Positions 8,334 through 17,888 of a stretch of DNA of 32,847 bases are shown piece by piece. This DNA is from Halieaceae bacterium (GTDB taxonomy: Bacteria > Pseudomonadota > Gammaproteobacteria > Pseudomonadales > Halieaceae): positions 1-32,847 of the forward strand of contig CACNSR010000021.1 of the NCBI GenBank assembly GCA_902623175.1. The letters are read 5' to 3'. The position numbers were made by a program, and so were the translations under genes. Position 1 is the stretch's first letter. Every line of letters begins with the position of its first letter. The notes under the pieces were generated by a model. The model ran no database searches. It was not told the DNA's origin and saw only the letters and a list, made by a program, of their open reading frames with translations.

Positions 8334-11300
8334 GTGACACATCACGACGGAGACTGGGGCATATTGAGCACCCAGCAGGACGAGGATCAGGCGCGTGCAC
8401 AAGCTGTAAGCGATCCTGCGGCTTATCACGCAGCCATCGCTGCAAAAGAACTGCACTGGTACGACTCCAACGGTAAGCAGTGGGTCTCGCAAGCGGCTGC
8501 AGACGCCTGGCAGGGCTGGCATGCAGCATCGGGCGCAGAGGGCTCTGCTGACGCGAGCTGGACCCCTTGGACTTCAGCGCTTGACGCAGACGCGGCACCT
8601 TTCTATCGCTGGTTTGTCGACGGGCAAACCAACGCCTGCTTCAACCTTCTCGATCGCCACGTGTTGTCTGGCCGCGGCAAAAACCAGGCGCTCGTCTTCG
8701 AGGGTGACCGCTGGGACCCCTCCAAAAACGAAGGACGCGGCGGCCCAGTTTTCGAGCAGCGCCTCTCTTACCGGGAATTGTTGGTTGAAGTGGCCCTGCG
8801 CGCGCGGGTGCTAAAAAGCCTGGATCTCAGCGCCGGGGACCGCATTGCGCTGAACCTGCCCAACATCCTTGAGCAGATTTTTTACATTTTGGCCGCACAG
8901 CGGCTTGGGGTGATTTACACCCCCGTTTTTGGCGGCTTTTCTGCGAAAACATTGTCTGACCGCATTCATGATGCCGGCGCGAAAGTCGTGATTACCGCTG
9001 ATGGTGGCTATCGCAATGCCGAGGTGGTCCCCTACAAAAGCACCTACACCGACCCCGCATTGGACAACTATGTGCCTCGCCCCGCGGCGATGCAGGCGCT
9101 GTCTGAGACACTGAAGTCCCGTCTGCCCGCCGATGTCGCTGAACGACTCGAGACACAGGTGACCGAGGCCGTTGCCGGAGAGATCACACTCGAGCGCGCC
9201 GATGTCATGCGCGAGCTGGGTTTGGCGCTGGAGCGCGAGCGAGGCACGGCCCCCGAAATTATTGCGGAACTTCGCACCACCGTGGCCAGCGAGTTGGCCG
9301 GCGTTAGTCACGCCGTGACCAACGTAATTGTTGTGCGCTACACAGGTAACGACATTGTCGAGCACAGCCGTGATCGCTGGTCGCATAATCTGGTCGACGA
9401 GGTCGAAGCGGCATTTTTGGCTGACGCCGGTGTGGCAGATCGCTCTTCACTGGATAGTCTGGACGATAACGCCTTTTGGAAAGCCGTTGGCTCCAGCATC
9501 CCGGCAGTGCCGGTCGAGGCCGACTGGCCACTGTTTATCATCTACACCTCAGGCTCTACCGGCAAACCCAAGGGCGTGGTTCACACTCACGGTGGCTGGC
9601 TGTCAGGCATCACCCACACCATGCGAACCGTGTTCAACGCCAATCAGGATGACTGCTTATATGTTATTGGCGACCCGGGCTGGATTACCGGTCAGTCGTA
9701 TCTGATCGCGGCACCACTGGCATTTGGCATGTCCACAGTAATTGCCGAGGGCTCCCCCCTCTTCCCCCATGCGGGACGCTTTGCCTCCATTATCGAGCGC
9801 AATCAGGTCACGCTGTTCAAGGCCGGCTCCACCTTCCTAAAGGCGGTCATGACCGATCCTGCGAGCGCGCAGGAAATGTCTCGCTACGACATGTCTACAC
9901 TTAAAGTCGGCACCTTCTGCGCAGAACCGGTGTCACCGGCGGTACAGAAGTTTGCGATGGAGAACATCTGTTCGCACTACATCAATTCCTACTGGGCCAC
10001 CGAGCACGGCGGCATAGTCTTTTCATGCCCGTGGGGCGACTTCAAGCCGCTGGAAGCCGACGCCAAGACCTGGCCTCTGCCCTGGATTCAGGCGCAGGTG
10101 CGCATCGTTGAGGAAACCAACGATACGGGTAGCGTGAGCCAGTGGAGAGAAGCCGAAGCCGGTGAGAAAGGTGAACTGGTGATTACCCAGCCCTACCCTT
10201 ACCTGGCTAGAACGTTGTGGGGCGCGGGTGACACGCTGGGCACCGCTGACTGGCATGGCGATATAGACCGCTTCGCAGAGGTGTACTTCAAGCGTTGGGA
10301 CGGCGAGCTGACCTACACCCAGGGAGACTACGCTCGCCGAGGTGATGAAGGCGCATTCACACTACATGGTCGTTCCGATGACGTGATCAACGTTTCGGGA
10401 CACCGCATCGGCACCGAGGAAATCGAAGGCGCGATCCTGCGCGATAAAACGCTGCGACAGGACTCCCCAGTCGGTAACGTGGTCGTGGTGGGCGCGCCCC
10501 ATGACGAAAAAGGCGAGACCCCCGTTGCTTTCCTCGTGGCCGCAGCAGGGCGCAAACTCTCCGATGAGGATCTTGCGCGATTGCAGAATCTGGTGCGCAC
10601 CGAGAAGGGCGCGACTGCGGTACCCTCAGACTTTTTGGTGGTCTCTGCGTTTCCGGAGACACGGTCAGGCAAATACATGCGGCGCACGCTGCGCGCGATC
10701 CTACTCGACCAACCATTGGGCGACCTCTCGACGCTCCGAAACCCCGAGTCAGTAGAAGAAATTCAGGGCGCGGTCGCACAGTGGCGCGACTTTGGCCGTC
10801 TGGCCGAGGCACGGCAGATTATTCAGACCTGGCGTTACCTGCGGGTCGAAACCCATCGCTTGGACGATAATCACAAGGTCGCTCTGCTGGTGATCAATCA
10901 TCCGCCGGTCAACGCGCTTAATGAACGGACACTCGACGAGCTACACACTGTTGTGCAACAGCTAGAGCATCAGGACGACGTGGATGCCGTGGTGATCACC
11001 GGCGCCCGTGGTGCATTTGTTGCCGGTGCCGACGTGAAAGAATTGCTGGAGGTAGGCGAGGCAGGTGATCTCGAATCGGCACGTACACCACCAAACGCCG
11101 CACAAGCGGCATTTGCTGCACTGGAGCAACTCGGCAAACCGGTGATCGCGGCGGTCAATGGCCCCGCACTGGGTGGCGGTAATGAACTGGTTCTGGCCTG
11201 CTCTTATGTCATCGCAGCAGAGCACGCGCAGTTTGGCCAGCCGGAAATCAATTTGAACCTGTTGCCAGGCTACGGCGGTACGCAGCGACTGGTGCGCAAG

Positions 11301-13748
11301 CTGCGTCGGCGCCGCGACGAGGCCGGCATGGCCGAGGCGCTTCGCCTAATGGTAAGTGGTCGCAATATCTCGACCGCTGAGGCGATCGACTGCGGTCTCG
11401 TGGATGAGGTCGTGACGGAAGCCGCAGCCTCGCCCGTAGAAATCGCGATGGAGCGACTCCGTGACTATTTTGCGCAACAAGGCCCGCTGGCCGCGGCACA
11501 GGAGGAGCATCAGAAGGCGCTCGCCGCGCGTGATGAAGCCATTCCGTATTCTGAGGTCATCCTCGAGCAGCCAGCGCTGAAACAGGCGCTTTCACAAATT
11601 CGCGCCAGCGGCCGTGACAAGCAAGTGGCACGTGTACTGGATGCCGTCGCTTTTGGCGCGGAAAAAGGCCAGGCTGCTGGACTGCTGCATGAGGCCGAGC
11701 TTTTTGCAGAGGCAGTCTGTGACCCTGAGTCTGGTCCAAACGGGATCACTGCTTTCCTGGAGAAGCGCAGCGCACCTCTGCCAACTCAGTTCGTTGAGGT
11801 GTCGCCCACCGCTTCAGGTGAACAGGTCGATGATTTGCTGGCATCCGGCGAATTGCTGCCCATGGGCGCCAGTTTCTTTCCCGGGGTCACTCCGGTTCCC
11901 CGTTATCAATATGGTTACGGCGTGCCGAAGTCTGCCAAGGACGGCAAGCCCGCTCATGGTGACCCGATCGAAGCCGAAATCAAACTGATCTTCGAGACGC
12001 CAGAACCCGAGCCCAATGAGGCACTGGTGTACGTGCTGGCCTCTGAGATGAACTTCAATGACATCTGGGCCATTACCGGCATCCCGGTGTCACCCTTCGA
12101 TGCGCGTGATGCCGATGTGCAGGTCACGGGCTCCGGCGGTGTGGCAATGATTGTCCGTCTCGGTAGCGAGTTAATCGCCGAGGGTCGCTTGTCAGTTGGC
12201 GACGTGTGCACCGTTTACTCGGGCCAGAGTGAACTTCTCTCTCCCGACCAGGGTCTTGACCCCATGGCAGCCGACTTCCGCATTCAAGGTTATGAGCGCA
12301 ACGACGGTAGCCACGCTCAGTTTCTGACGGTGCAAGGCCCGCAATTGCATCCCAAGCTACCGAGCCTGAGCATCGAAGAGGCCGGCTCCTATGGGTTGAC
12401 GCTGGGTACGATTCACCGGGCGCTCTATCACACGCTCGATATCGAGCCGAACAAGCGACTATTTGTTGAAGGTGCTTCAACTGGTACCGGCTATGACTGC
12501 TTGCGTAGCGCCGTGAGCAGTGGACTCAACGTAGTAGGCATGGTCTCCAATGCCGAGCGCGCTGCGCGCGTTGAAGCCGTCGGCGGTGCCGCCATCGATC
12601 GCAAAGATCCGCAGTGGGCAGACGCCTTTACCCCAGTACCCGATGACCCCGCAGAGTGGGCGAACTGGGAACGGCAAGGCGCAGGCTTTGTCGCAGCCAC
12701 AGAAGCGGCTGCAGGCGGGAGCGTTGACTATGTGGTGTCCCACGCAGGTGAGACCGCCTTCCCCCGCTCGTTCCAGACACTGGGCGAGGACGGCGTCCTG
12801 ACCTTCTACGGTGCCTCTTCAGGTTATCGCTTTACTTTTATGGGTAAGAAAGGGAGCTCGAGTCCGTCTGAGATGTTCACACGCGCTGGATTGCGTGCGG
12901 GTCAGAGCCTGTTGATTGTTTACGGACCCGGTGCCGAGGATGGCATCGTCGACCGTGTGGCGATCGAAGCCATTGAAGTGGGCTGCCAGCGCGGCGCGCA
13001 GATTGCCGTTCTGGTGGATACTGTCCCGCAGCGTGAGTTCGTCAACTCCCTTGGCTTTGGCGCGCAGGTGAAAGGCGTGGTGAGTCTCGAGGAAATCGAA
13101 CGACGTTTGGGCGATGACTACGACCCGCCCGGGCCGTTTGCGCAAATGCCCAACCCATTCACCGAGTCACAGGCGTTCAAGGAAGCCGTGAGGTTGTTCT
13201 CGGATCGCACTCTGAAGCCAATTGGTTCAGCTATCGCACCCTTCTTGCGCAACACCCTGGACAAGCGCGGCTTACCCGATGTGGTGTTTGAACGTGCGGG
13301 GCGCGATGGCCTCGCTCTCGCTACCTCGCTGGTAAAACCCAATGTGGGCAAAGTGGTCTACGCCGAGGAACTCAGCGGGCAACGCTTTACCTTCTATGCC
13401 CCGCAGGTGTGGATGCGCCAACGTCGCATCATTATGCCCAGCGCAGAGATTCGCGGCACGCACCTCAATACTGCACGTGAATTTGCAGAAATGCAGGAGC
13501 GAATCGCCGCCGCGCAGATCGACGTATTGCCGCCTCTGGCGCGACCCATCGAAGACATCGCCGAGATTCACCAGGCGATGTGGGAGAACCGCCACGGCGG
13601 TGCCAATTATGTGGTGACCCATGCGCTACCGCGTATGGGCCTCAAAACCAAAGACGAGCTTTACCGAGCCTGGGCGCTGCGTGACGCAGCCGAACGCGGT
13701 GAAGAGATTACCAAAGTCGAAACTGGATCAGCCGGAGCGCTTAGATGA
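8334..13748 (+). CDS. pcs: Trifunctional propionyl-CoA synthase
   Basis: Cytoplasmic fusion enzyme turning 3-hydroxypropionate, CoA, ATP and NADPH into propionyl-CoA. The 1804-aa length is close to the Chloroflexus aurantiacus enzyme (about 1820). An acyl-CoA synthetase part comes first: ATP loop YTSGSTGKPKG at 404-414, WATEHGG near 552, GRSDDVINVSGHRIG near 680-695 and the adenylation lysine K780 in SGKYMRRT. An enoyl-CoA hydratase follows with GADVKE near 900 and both catalytic glutamates, E951 (GGGNEL) and E971 (GQPEI). The C-terminal zinc-free enoyl reductase (about 1170-1804) has NFNDIW and the NADPH loop GASTGTGYD at 1380. All three active sites look intact. GTG start with a strong GAGAGGAGG site; stop overlaps mcr (ATGA). 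Confidence 0.93.
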   Translation: MTHHDGDWGILSTQQDEDQARAQAVSDPAAYHAAIAAKELHWYDSNGKQWVSQAAADAWQGWHAASGAEGSADASWTPWTSALDADAAPFYRWFVDGQTNACFNLLDRHVLSGRGKNQALVFEGDRWDPSKNEGRGGPVFEQRLSYRELLVEVALRARVLKSLDLSAGDRIALNLPNILEQIFYILAAQRLGVIYTPVFGGFSAKTLSDRIHDAGAKVVITADGGYRNAEVVPYKSTYTDPALDNYVPRPAAMQALSETLKSRLPADVAERLETQVTEAVAGEITLERADVMRELGLALERERGTAPEIIAELRTTVASELAGVSHAVTNVIVVRYTGNDIVEHSRDRWSHNLVDEVEAAFLADAGVADRSSLDSLDDNAFWKAVGSSIPAVPVEADWPLFIIYTSGSTGKPKGVVHTHGGWLSGITHTMRTVFNANQDDCLYVIGDPGWITGQSYLIAAPLAFGMSTVIAEGSPLFPHAGRFASIIERNQVTLFKAGSTFLKAVMTDPASAQEMSRYDMSTLKVGTFCAEPVSPAVQKFAMENICSHYINSYWATEHGGIVFSCPWGDFKPLEADAKTWPLPWIQAQVRIVEETNDTGSVSQWREAEAGEKGELVITQPYPYLARTLWGAGDTLGTADWHGDIDRFAEVYFKRWDGELTYTQGDYARRGDEGAFTLHGRSDDVINVSGHRIGTEEIEGAILRDKTLRQDSPVGNVVVVGAPHDEKGETPVAFLVAAAGRKLSDEDLARLQNLVRTEKGATAVPSDFLVVSAFPETRSGKYMRRTLRAILLDQPLGDLSTLRNPESVEEIQGAVAQWRDFGRLAEARQIIQTWRYLRVETHRLDDNHKVALLVINHPPVNALNERTLDELHTVVQQLEHQDDVDAVVITGARGAFVAGADVKELLEVGEAGDLESARTPPNAAQAAFAALEQLGKPVIAAVNGPALGGGNELVLACSYVIAAEHAQFGQPEINLNLLPGYGGTQRLVRKLRRRRDEAGMAEALRLMVSGRNISTAEAIDCGLVDEVVTEAAASPVEIAMERLRDYFAQQGPLAAAQEEHQKALAARDEAIPYSEVILEQPALKQALSQIRASGRDKQVARVLDAVAFGAEKGQAAGLLHEAELFAEAVCDPESGPNGITAFLEKRSAPLPTQFVEVSPTASGEQVDDLLASGELLPMGASFFPGVTPVPRYQYGYGVPKSAKDGKPAHGDPIEAEIKLIFETPEPEPNEALVYVLASEMNFNDIWAITGIPVSPFDARDADVQVTGSGGVAMIVRLGSELIAEGRLSVGDVCTVYSGQSELLSPDQGLDPMAADFRIQGYERNDGSHAQFLTVQGPQLHPKLPSLSIEEAGSYGLTLGTIHRALYHTLDIEPNKRLFVEGASTGTGYDCLRSAVSSGLNVVGMVSNAERAARVEAVGGAAIDRKDPQWADAFTPVPDDPAEWANWERQGAGFVAATEAAAGGSVDYVVSHAGETAFPRSFQTLGEDGVLTFYGASSGYRFTFMGKKGSSSPSEMFTRAGLRAGQSLLIVYGPGAEDGIVDRVAIEAIEVGCQRGAQIAVLVDTVPQREFVNSLGFGAQVKGVVSLEEIERRLGDDYDPPGPFAQMPNPFTESQAFKEAVRLFSDRTLKPIGSAIAPFLRNTLDKRGLPDVVFERAGRDGLALATSLVKPNVGKVVYAEELSGQRFTFYAPQVWMRQRRIIMPSAEIRGTHLNTAREFAEMQERIAAAQIDVLPPLARPIEDIAEIHQAMWENRHGGANYVVTHALPRMGLKTKDELYRAWALRDAAERGEEITKVETGSAGALR

Positions 13749-16700
13749 ACGATATGTCGAACTTATCCAACACTGTTATTGCTCAGTCTCTCGCGGGGCG
13801 CCGGCTCGAGAACAAATCCGTTATTCTGACTGGCGCAGCTGGCTCTATTGGCCGCTACATCTCACGCCACCTGCTCCGGGAAGGTGCCAAGGTCACCATG
13901 ACCGGCCGCGATCAGAGCAAGCTGGATGCCTTTGTCGAGGAGCTTTCTGAAGAAGGCTTTGACGCCGAAAACATTACTACGATTGTGGGCGATTGTGCTG
14001 ATCCGCAGGTCTGTCGCGACATTGTCTCGCGCGCTGTAAACAGCTTTGGCACGCTCGACGTGCTGGTCAATAACGCTGGCGCCGCAGGGCCCAAGTACAC
14101 ACTCCGGGACATTCCATTCACCGACGTGGAAATGCGCGCAGCAGGGTCTGACCAGACCATGTTCGACTCCGCGATGAACCTGCTTGGTGCACCCTGGAAT
14201 ATGGCTCGTGCAGCAGCCGCCCACCTCAGTGACGGCGGCACTATCGTCAACGTTTCGACGATCTTTTCGCGCACCCACTATTACGGTCGCATCCCCTACG
14301 TAGTACCCAAGTCGGGGCTCAATGCTCTGGGTAAAGGCTTGGCGCTAGAGTTAGGTGAGCAGCGCGGCATTCGCGTGAATACACTGTTCCCCGGCCCGAT
14401 CGAGTCAGAGCGTATCGACACGGTTTTCGCCACAATGGATGAGCTACAGAACATCCCTCCTGGCAGTACTAGCCAGGAATTCCGTGATCTGATGATCACC
14501 ACGCGTAATGGCGAAGAGGGTCTCGAGTATCGCTACCCGACGCCCACCGACGTCGCCAATGGCATCGTCTGGTTGGCCTCCGAAGAGTCCGCAGCGGTAT
14601 CGGGTCACCACGTTGAAGTCACCAATGGCATGCAGGTGCCGGCGCAGAGTCGCTCGCAGCTGGTGTCCTGGCCAGATAAACGCCTCGAAGATCTTACCAA
14701 CAACGTCGTGCTGATTCTCGGTGGCTCAGACTACGAGCAGGCCTTGACCTACGCCGAGCGTCAAATCAACAGTGGCGCGCATGTGCTGCTAGCATTCCGC
14801 TCACTAGAATCCGTCGGTCACGCTCGCTCACTGATCCAGACCAAGGGGCTCGACGAAATCCAGCTATCGCACCTTGATCCGCTGCGACGCGAGTCGGTGG
14901 ATCGCACGATGCAATTCATTGACGACCACTTTGGTCGATTGGACGGCGTCATCGTGCTGCCGCGCAAGCCCAACGGCCACTACGGTCACTCTCTCTGCGG
15001 CGCTACCGATGAGGACGTCGAGAACTTTGTTCGCGAAGAAGTCGTGGCACCGGTTGCCTTCGCCAGCATGCTGGCCAGCAACCTATCTCGCTGGTTCGGC
15101 AAGTGCGAGCCGCCGGCCATCACCTATGCGACTAACGGCAGCGATACCCATGGCAACCTGCTCAATGAAGTCATCCGCGCCTCCATAGAAGCATTGATCC
15201 GTGGCTGGCGTCACGAAGACGAGACCCTGCTCAACGCGGGCGAGCTGGAGTGGGCCGTGCGACCCAACCAGTTGGTGCGCTACGACAGTGAGGACAAAGA
15301 CAACCTCACCTTTGCCGCTGACTGGGCCGCCACGCTGACCAACCGCGTAAGGCAAATGGATCCGATCAACCTCTGGATTCCAAAGAGCATCAAGCGCGCG
15401 ACCGGCAAGGAATCCATGCCCACGCCGCTAATGCGTGTTTTACCGGGTCTGCACAAGGGTAAAACCGCCGTGATTACGGGTGGCAGCCTGGGCATCGGTC
15501 TGCAATTGGGCCGTTACCTCGCGATTGCAGGCTGTCGCGTGCTGTTGAGTGCTCGAAGTGCAGCCAAGCTGGAAGAAGCGCGGGACGAGATCATTGAAGA
15601 GCTCCATGGCATTGGTTACCCACAGGCCGAGACGCGAGTCAGCATCATGGCTGACATTGATGTGGGCGACCCGAAGGCATTGGATGCACTGTATGACCAC
15701 TCCATCGAGCTCTTCGGCACCGTCGACTTCCTGATCAACAACGCCGGTATCTCGGGCGCGGAAGAAATGGTGGTCGACATGACGCTGGCGGACTGGAACC
15801 GCACCATGGAAGCCAACCTGATCTCGAACTACTCCCTGATCCGCAAGTTCGGCCCGGTGATGAAGGAGAAGGGCAAGGGCTCAATCCTGAACGTATCGAG
15901 TTACTTCGGTGGTGAGAAGTACGTTGCGGTGGCCTACCCCAACCGCGGCGACTATGCTGTCTCCAAAGCGGGTCAGCGGGTCTTGGCCGAGATCCTGTCG
16001 CGTCACCTCGGACCAGAGATCCAGATTAACGCCCTCGCCCCGGGACCAGTCGATGGTGCGCGACTGCGTGGCCTGGGTGATGCGCCCGGTCTGTTTGACC
16101 GTCGCGGCCGACTGGTACTAGAGAACAAGCGCCTGAATCAGGTGCACAAAGCCATCCTGAGTGATTACAAGGAAGGCCTCAGTGTGGACAACATTATGGC
16201 GTTGGCAGCCAACGACGTGGCCAACCTGCCCTCAGGCAACGATATGCCCAATGCACTGTCGCGCTTGGTAGGTCAAGTGATCGATGCGGGTGGTGCGGGC
16301 AATTCTTCGCGCTTCCTCATGCACGAAGGTATTGCCAGCAAGCTGGTTGACCGGCTCGTGAATGGCGGCATTCTGACAGCCGAGCAGCGGACCGCGTTCA
16401 TAGACTCGTTTGTTGATGCACCAGATCCTTTCTTTGACAAAGCAGAGTCCAAAAAGTCGGCTGGGCAGATTGAGTCCGGCATCTTGAATCGGCTTCACTT
16501 GCATAAAATGCCAACCGACGAACAGGTTGGGCTGTCTACTGTTTTTCACCTCGCTGACGACATTGTCAGTGGGGAAACCTTCCACCCCTCAGGCGGACTC
16601 AAGTTTGACCGTTCCGTGACTGAGGGAGAGCTGCTGTTACCTCCAAGCCAGACCGACCTGAACAAGCTTCAGGGCAAGCGTGTGGTCATGGTAGGCGACA

Positions 16701-17398
16701 GTATGCGCAATGAGCTTGCGGCGATCGGCAATGGTTTTGTGGGGCAGGATGTCGCAGCGCTCACGGTACTGACTCGTTCAGAGGACAGCGCCCGTGAGCT
16801 TCAACACGCCATCGACGCCACGGATTCCGTGGCGTTCGATGTGCGTTGTGTCGGCGACGATATCGAGAGTGCACTGGATCACATTTTGCGTGAAGAAGGT
16901 GGCTACGATGTCGTAGTGAGCAGTCCGTTTGAGAGACTGCCGCTTAATGCGCTGGCGGGTGAGCGTCACAAGAGCTGGGATCGGGTGCTGAGCGATCAGC
17001 AATTCCGTGACCTGGTCAATGACCAACTCACTCATCACTTCCGGGTAGCAAGAATCTCGGCACTGGTACCCAACTGCCAGATTGTCTTGCTGACCCCAGA
17101 TACTTCGCTGGCATCAACGCGGGAAGAATTCGCATTGGCGCTGTTTGTGAAGAACTCTCTCCATGCCTTTACGGTGACTTTGGGCGTTGAAGGTGAGCGA
17201 CTGCCAACGGTACCTGCAGTGAATCAGGTACAGCTGACACGTCGAGCGCACACCGAAGAACCGTCAAACGATCAGGAACTGGCTGAAGAAATGACGCGCC
17301 TGGTGCACGCGGTCATGCAGTGTGCTGTACCCGCACCCTCTCCCAGTGAGAGCCGATACCTGTCCAAGATCTTCCGCGGCAACGCGGTCACGGTCTGA
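13745..17398 (+). CDS. mcr: Bifunctional malonyl-CoA reductase
   Basis: Two-step NADPH-dependent reduction of malonyl-CoA through malonate semialdehyde to 3-hydroxypropionate. The 1217 residues match the Chloroflexus enzyme (about 1220). They form two short-chain dehydrogenase halves: the N-half has TGAAGSIG (29-36) and Y185-x3-K189; the C-half has TGGSLGIG (578-585), NNAG and Y737-x3-K741. In the Chloroflexus protein the C-half makes the semialdehyde and the N-half reduces it; both catalytic Tyr/Lys pairs are kept here. It overlaps pcs by four bases, so the product of Mcr is handed to the enzyme made from the same transcript. A strong terminator follows at once. Confidence 0.93.
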   Translation: MNDMSNLSNTVIAQSLAGRRLENKSVILTGAAGSIGRYISRHLLREGAKVTMTGRDQSKLDAFVEELSEEGFDAENITTIVGDCADPQVCRDIVSRAVNSFGTLDVLVNNAGAAGPKYTLRDIPFTDVEMRAAGSDQTMFDSAMNLLGAPWNMARAAAAHLSDGGTIVNVSTIFSRTHYYGRIPYVVPKSGLNALGKGLALELGEQRGIRVNTLFPGPIESERIDTVFATMDELQNIPPGSTSQEFRDLMITTRNGEEGLEYRYPTPTDVANGIVWLASEESAAVSGHHVEVTNGMQVPAQSRSQLVSWPDKRLEDLTNNVVLILGGSDYEQALTYAERQINSGAHVLLAFRSLESVGHARSLIQTKGLDEIQLSHLDPLRRESVDRTMQFIDDHFGRLDGVIVLPRKPNGHYGHSLCGATDEDVENFVREEVVAPVAFASMLASNLSRWFGKCEPPAITYATNGSDTHGNLLNEVIRASIEALIRGWRHEDETLLNAGELEWAVRPNQLVRYDSEDKDNLTFAADWAATLTNRVRQMDPINLWIPKSIKRATGKESMPTPLMRVLPGLHKGKTAVITGGSLGIGLQLGRYLAIAGCRVLLSARSAAKLEEARDEIIEELHGIGYPQAETRVSIMADIDVGDPKALDALYDHSIELFGTVDFLINNAGISGAEEMVVDMTLADWNRTMEANLISNYSLIRKFGPVMKEKGKGSILNVSSYFGGEKYVAVAYPNRGDYAVSKAGQRVLAEILSRHLGPEIQINALAPGPVDGARLRGLGDAPGLFDRRGRLVLENKRLNQVHKAILSDYKEGLSVDNIMALAANDVANLPSGNDMPNALSRLVGQVIDAGGAGNSSRFLMHEGIASKLVDRLVNGGILTAEQRTAFIDSFVDAPDPFFDKAESKKSAGQIESGILNRLHLHKMPTDEQVGLSTVFHLADDIVSGETFHPSGGLKFDRSVTEGELLLPPSQTDLNKLQGKRVVMVGDSMRNELAAIGNGFVGQDVAALTVLTRSEDSARELQHAIDATDSVAFDVRCVGDDIESALDHILREEGGYDVVVSSPFERLPLNALAGERHKSWDRVLSDQQFRDLVNDQLTHHFRVARISALVPNCQIVLLTPDTSLASTREEFALALFVKNSLHAFTVTLGVEGERLPTVPAVNQVQLTRRAHTEEPSNDQELAEEMTRLVHAVMQCAVPAPSPSESRYLSKIFRGNAVTV

Positions 17399-17414
17399 CC
17401 TCGTATCACTCCTA

Positions 17415-17477
17415 GGCGGGGTCTTCCCCGCCATTCGCCAGCGGCCGGACTCATCCCCCCGGCCGCTGGTCTCTTTT
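17415..17477 (+). terminator. Tandem hairpins and rho-independent terminator after mcr
   Basis: A small hairpin (GGCGGGG 17415-17421 with CCCCGCC 17426-17432) is followed by a perfect 11-bp stem, CCAGCGGCCGG (17438-17448) with CCGGCCGCTGG (17459-17469), and then TCTCTTTT. This closes the pcs-mcr operon 17-80 nt after its stop. Confidence 0.85.
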
Positions 17478-17540
17478 CCCCTCTGCAAATCACTAAGCTA
17501 TCGGTATCTTTCCCTTATGATGTGGGAGGAAGGCGGAGGC

Positions 17541-17888
17541 GCCTGATGGTGCGATTTGGTGGACCTGGATGTGGCATTCAAAGGTGAAAACGCGATTGGG
17601 CAGGTGGATCCCACGACGCTCGAGGTCAATTACTTCCCTCTCCCCCATGAGGACACCTTCATCCGACGGCTGGACATCGCCAGTGATGGGACAATTTGGT
17701 ACGTCAACTCCAGTCGCGGTAAGCTCGGACACCTCGGCCTAAACACCGGTGAGGTGCGTGAATGGGATTCACCCGGCGGCCTCAAATCCCACCCCTTCGC
17801 CATCGCTGTGATCGATGCCATTGTTTGGTACAACAAGTCGGGGCAACGGGCGGATAGCCGACCCACCTTAGGTCTAATTTCAAACCGG
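17541..17888 (+). pseudogene. Remnant of a streptogramin-lyase-like (Vgb/NHL beta-propeller) gene
   Basis: Two blades of a Vgb-type propeller can be read: IGQVDPTTLEVNYFPLP, then LDIASDGTIWYVNSSRGKLGHLGLNTGEVREWDSPGG. Upstream, PDGAIWWT (from 17541) is the preceding blade but lies in another frame, so there is a frameshift near 17555-17565. No ribosome site or full N-terminus exists, and the 3' end runs into the end of the convergent hydrolase. A full family member has six to seven such blades (about 300 residues). This is a decayed fragment, not a working gene. Confidence 0.65.

Noticed and set aside
8811-9386. Long antisense frames inside pcs, mcr, recN and the metallopeptidase gene
   Set aside because: They are reverse shadows of GC-rich coding sequence with no family motifs or ribosome sites; the sense genes are certain.
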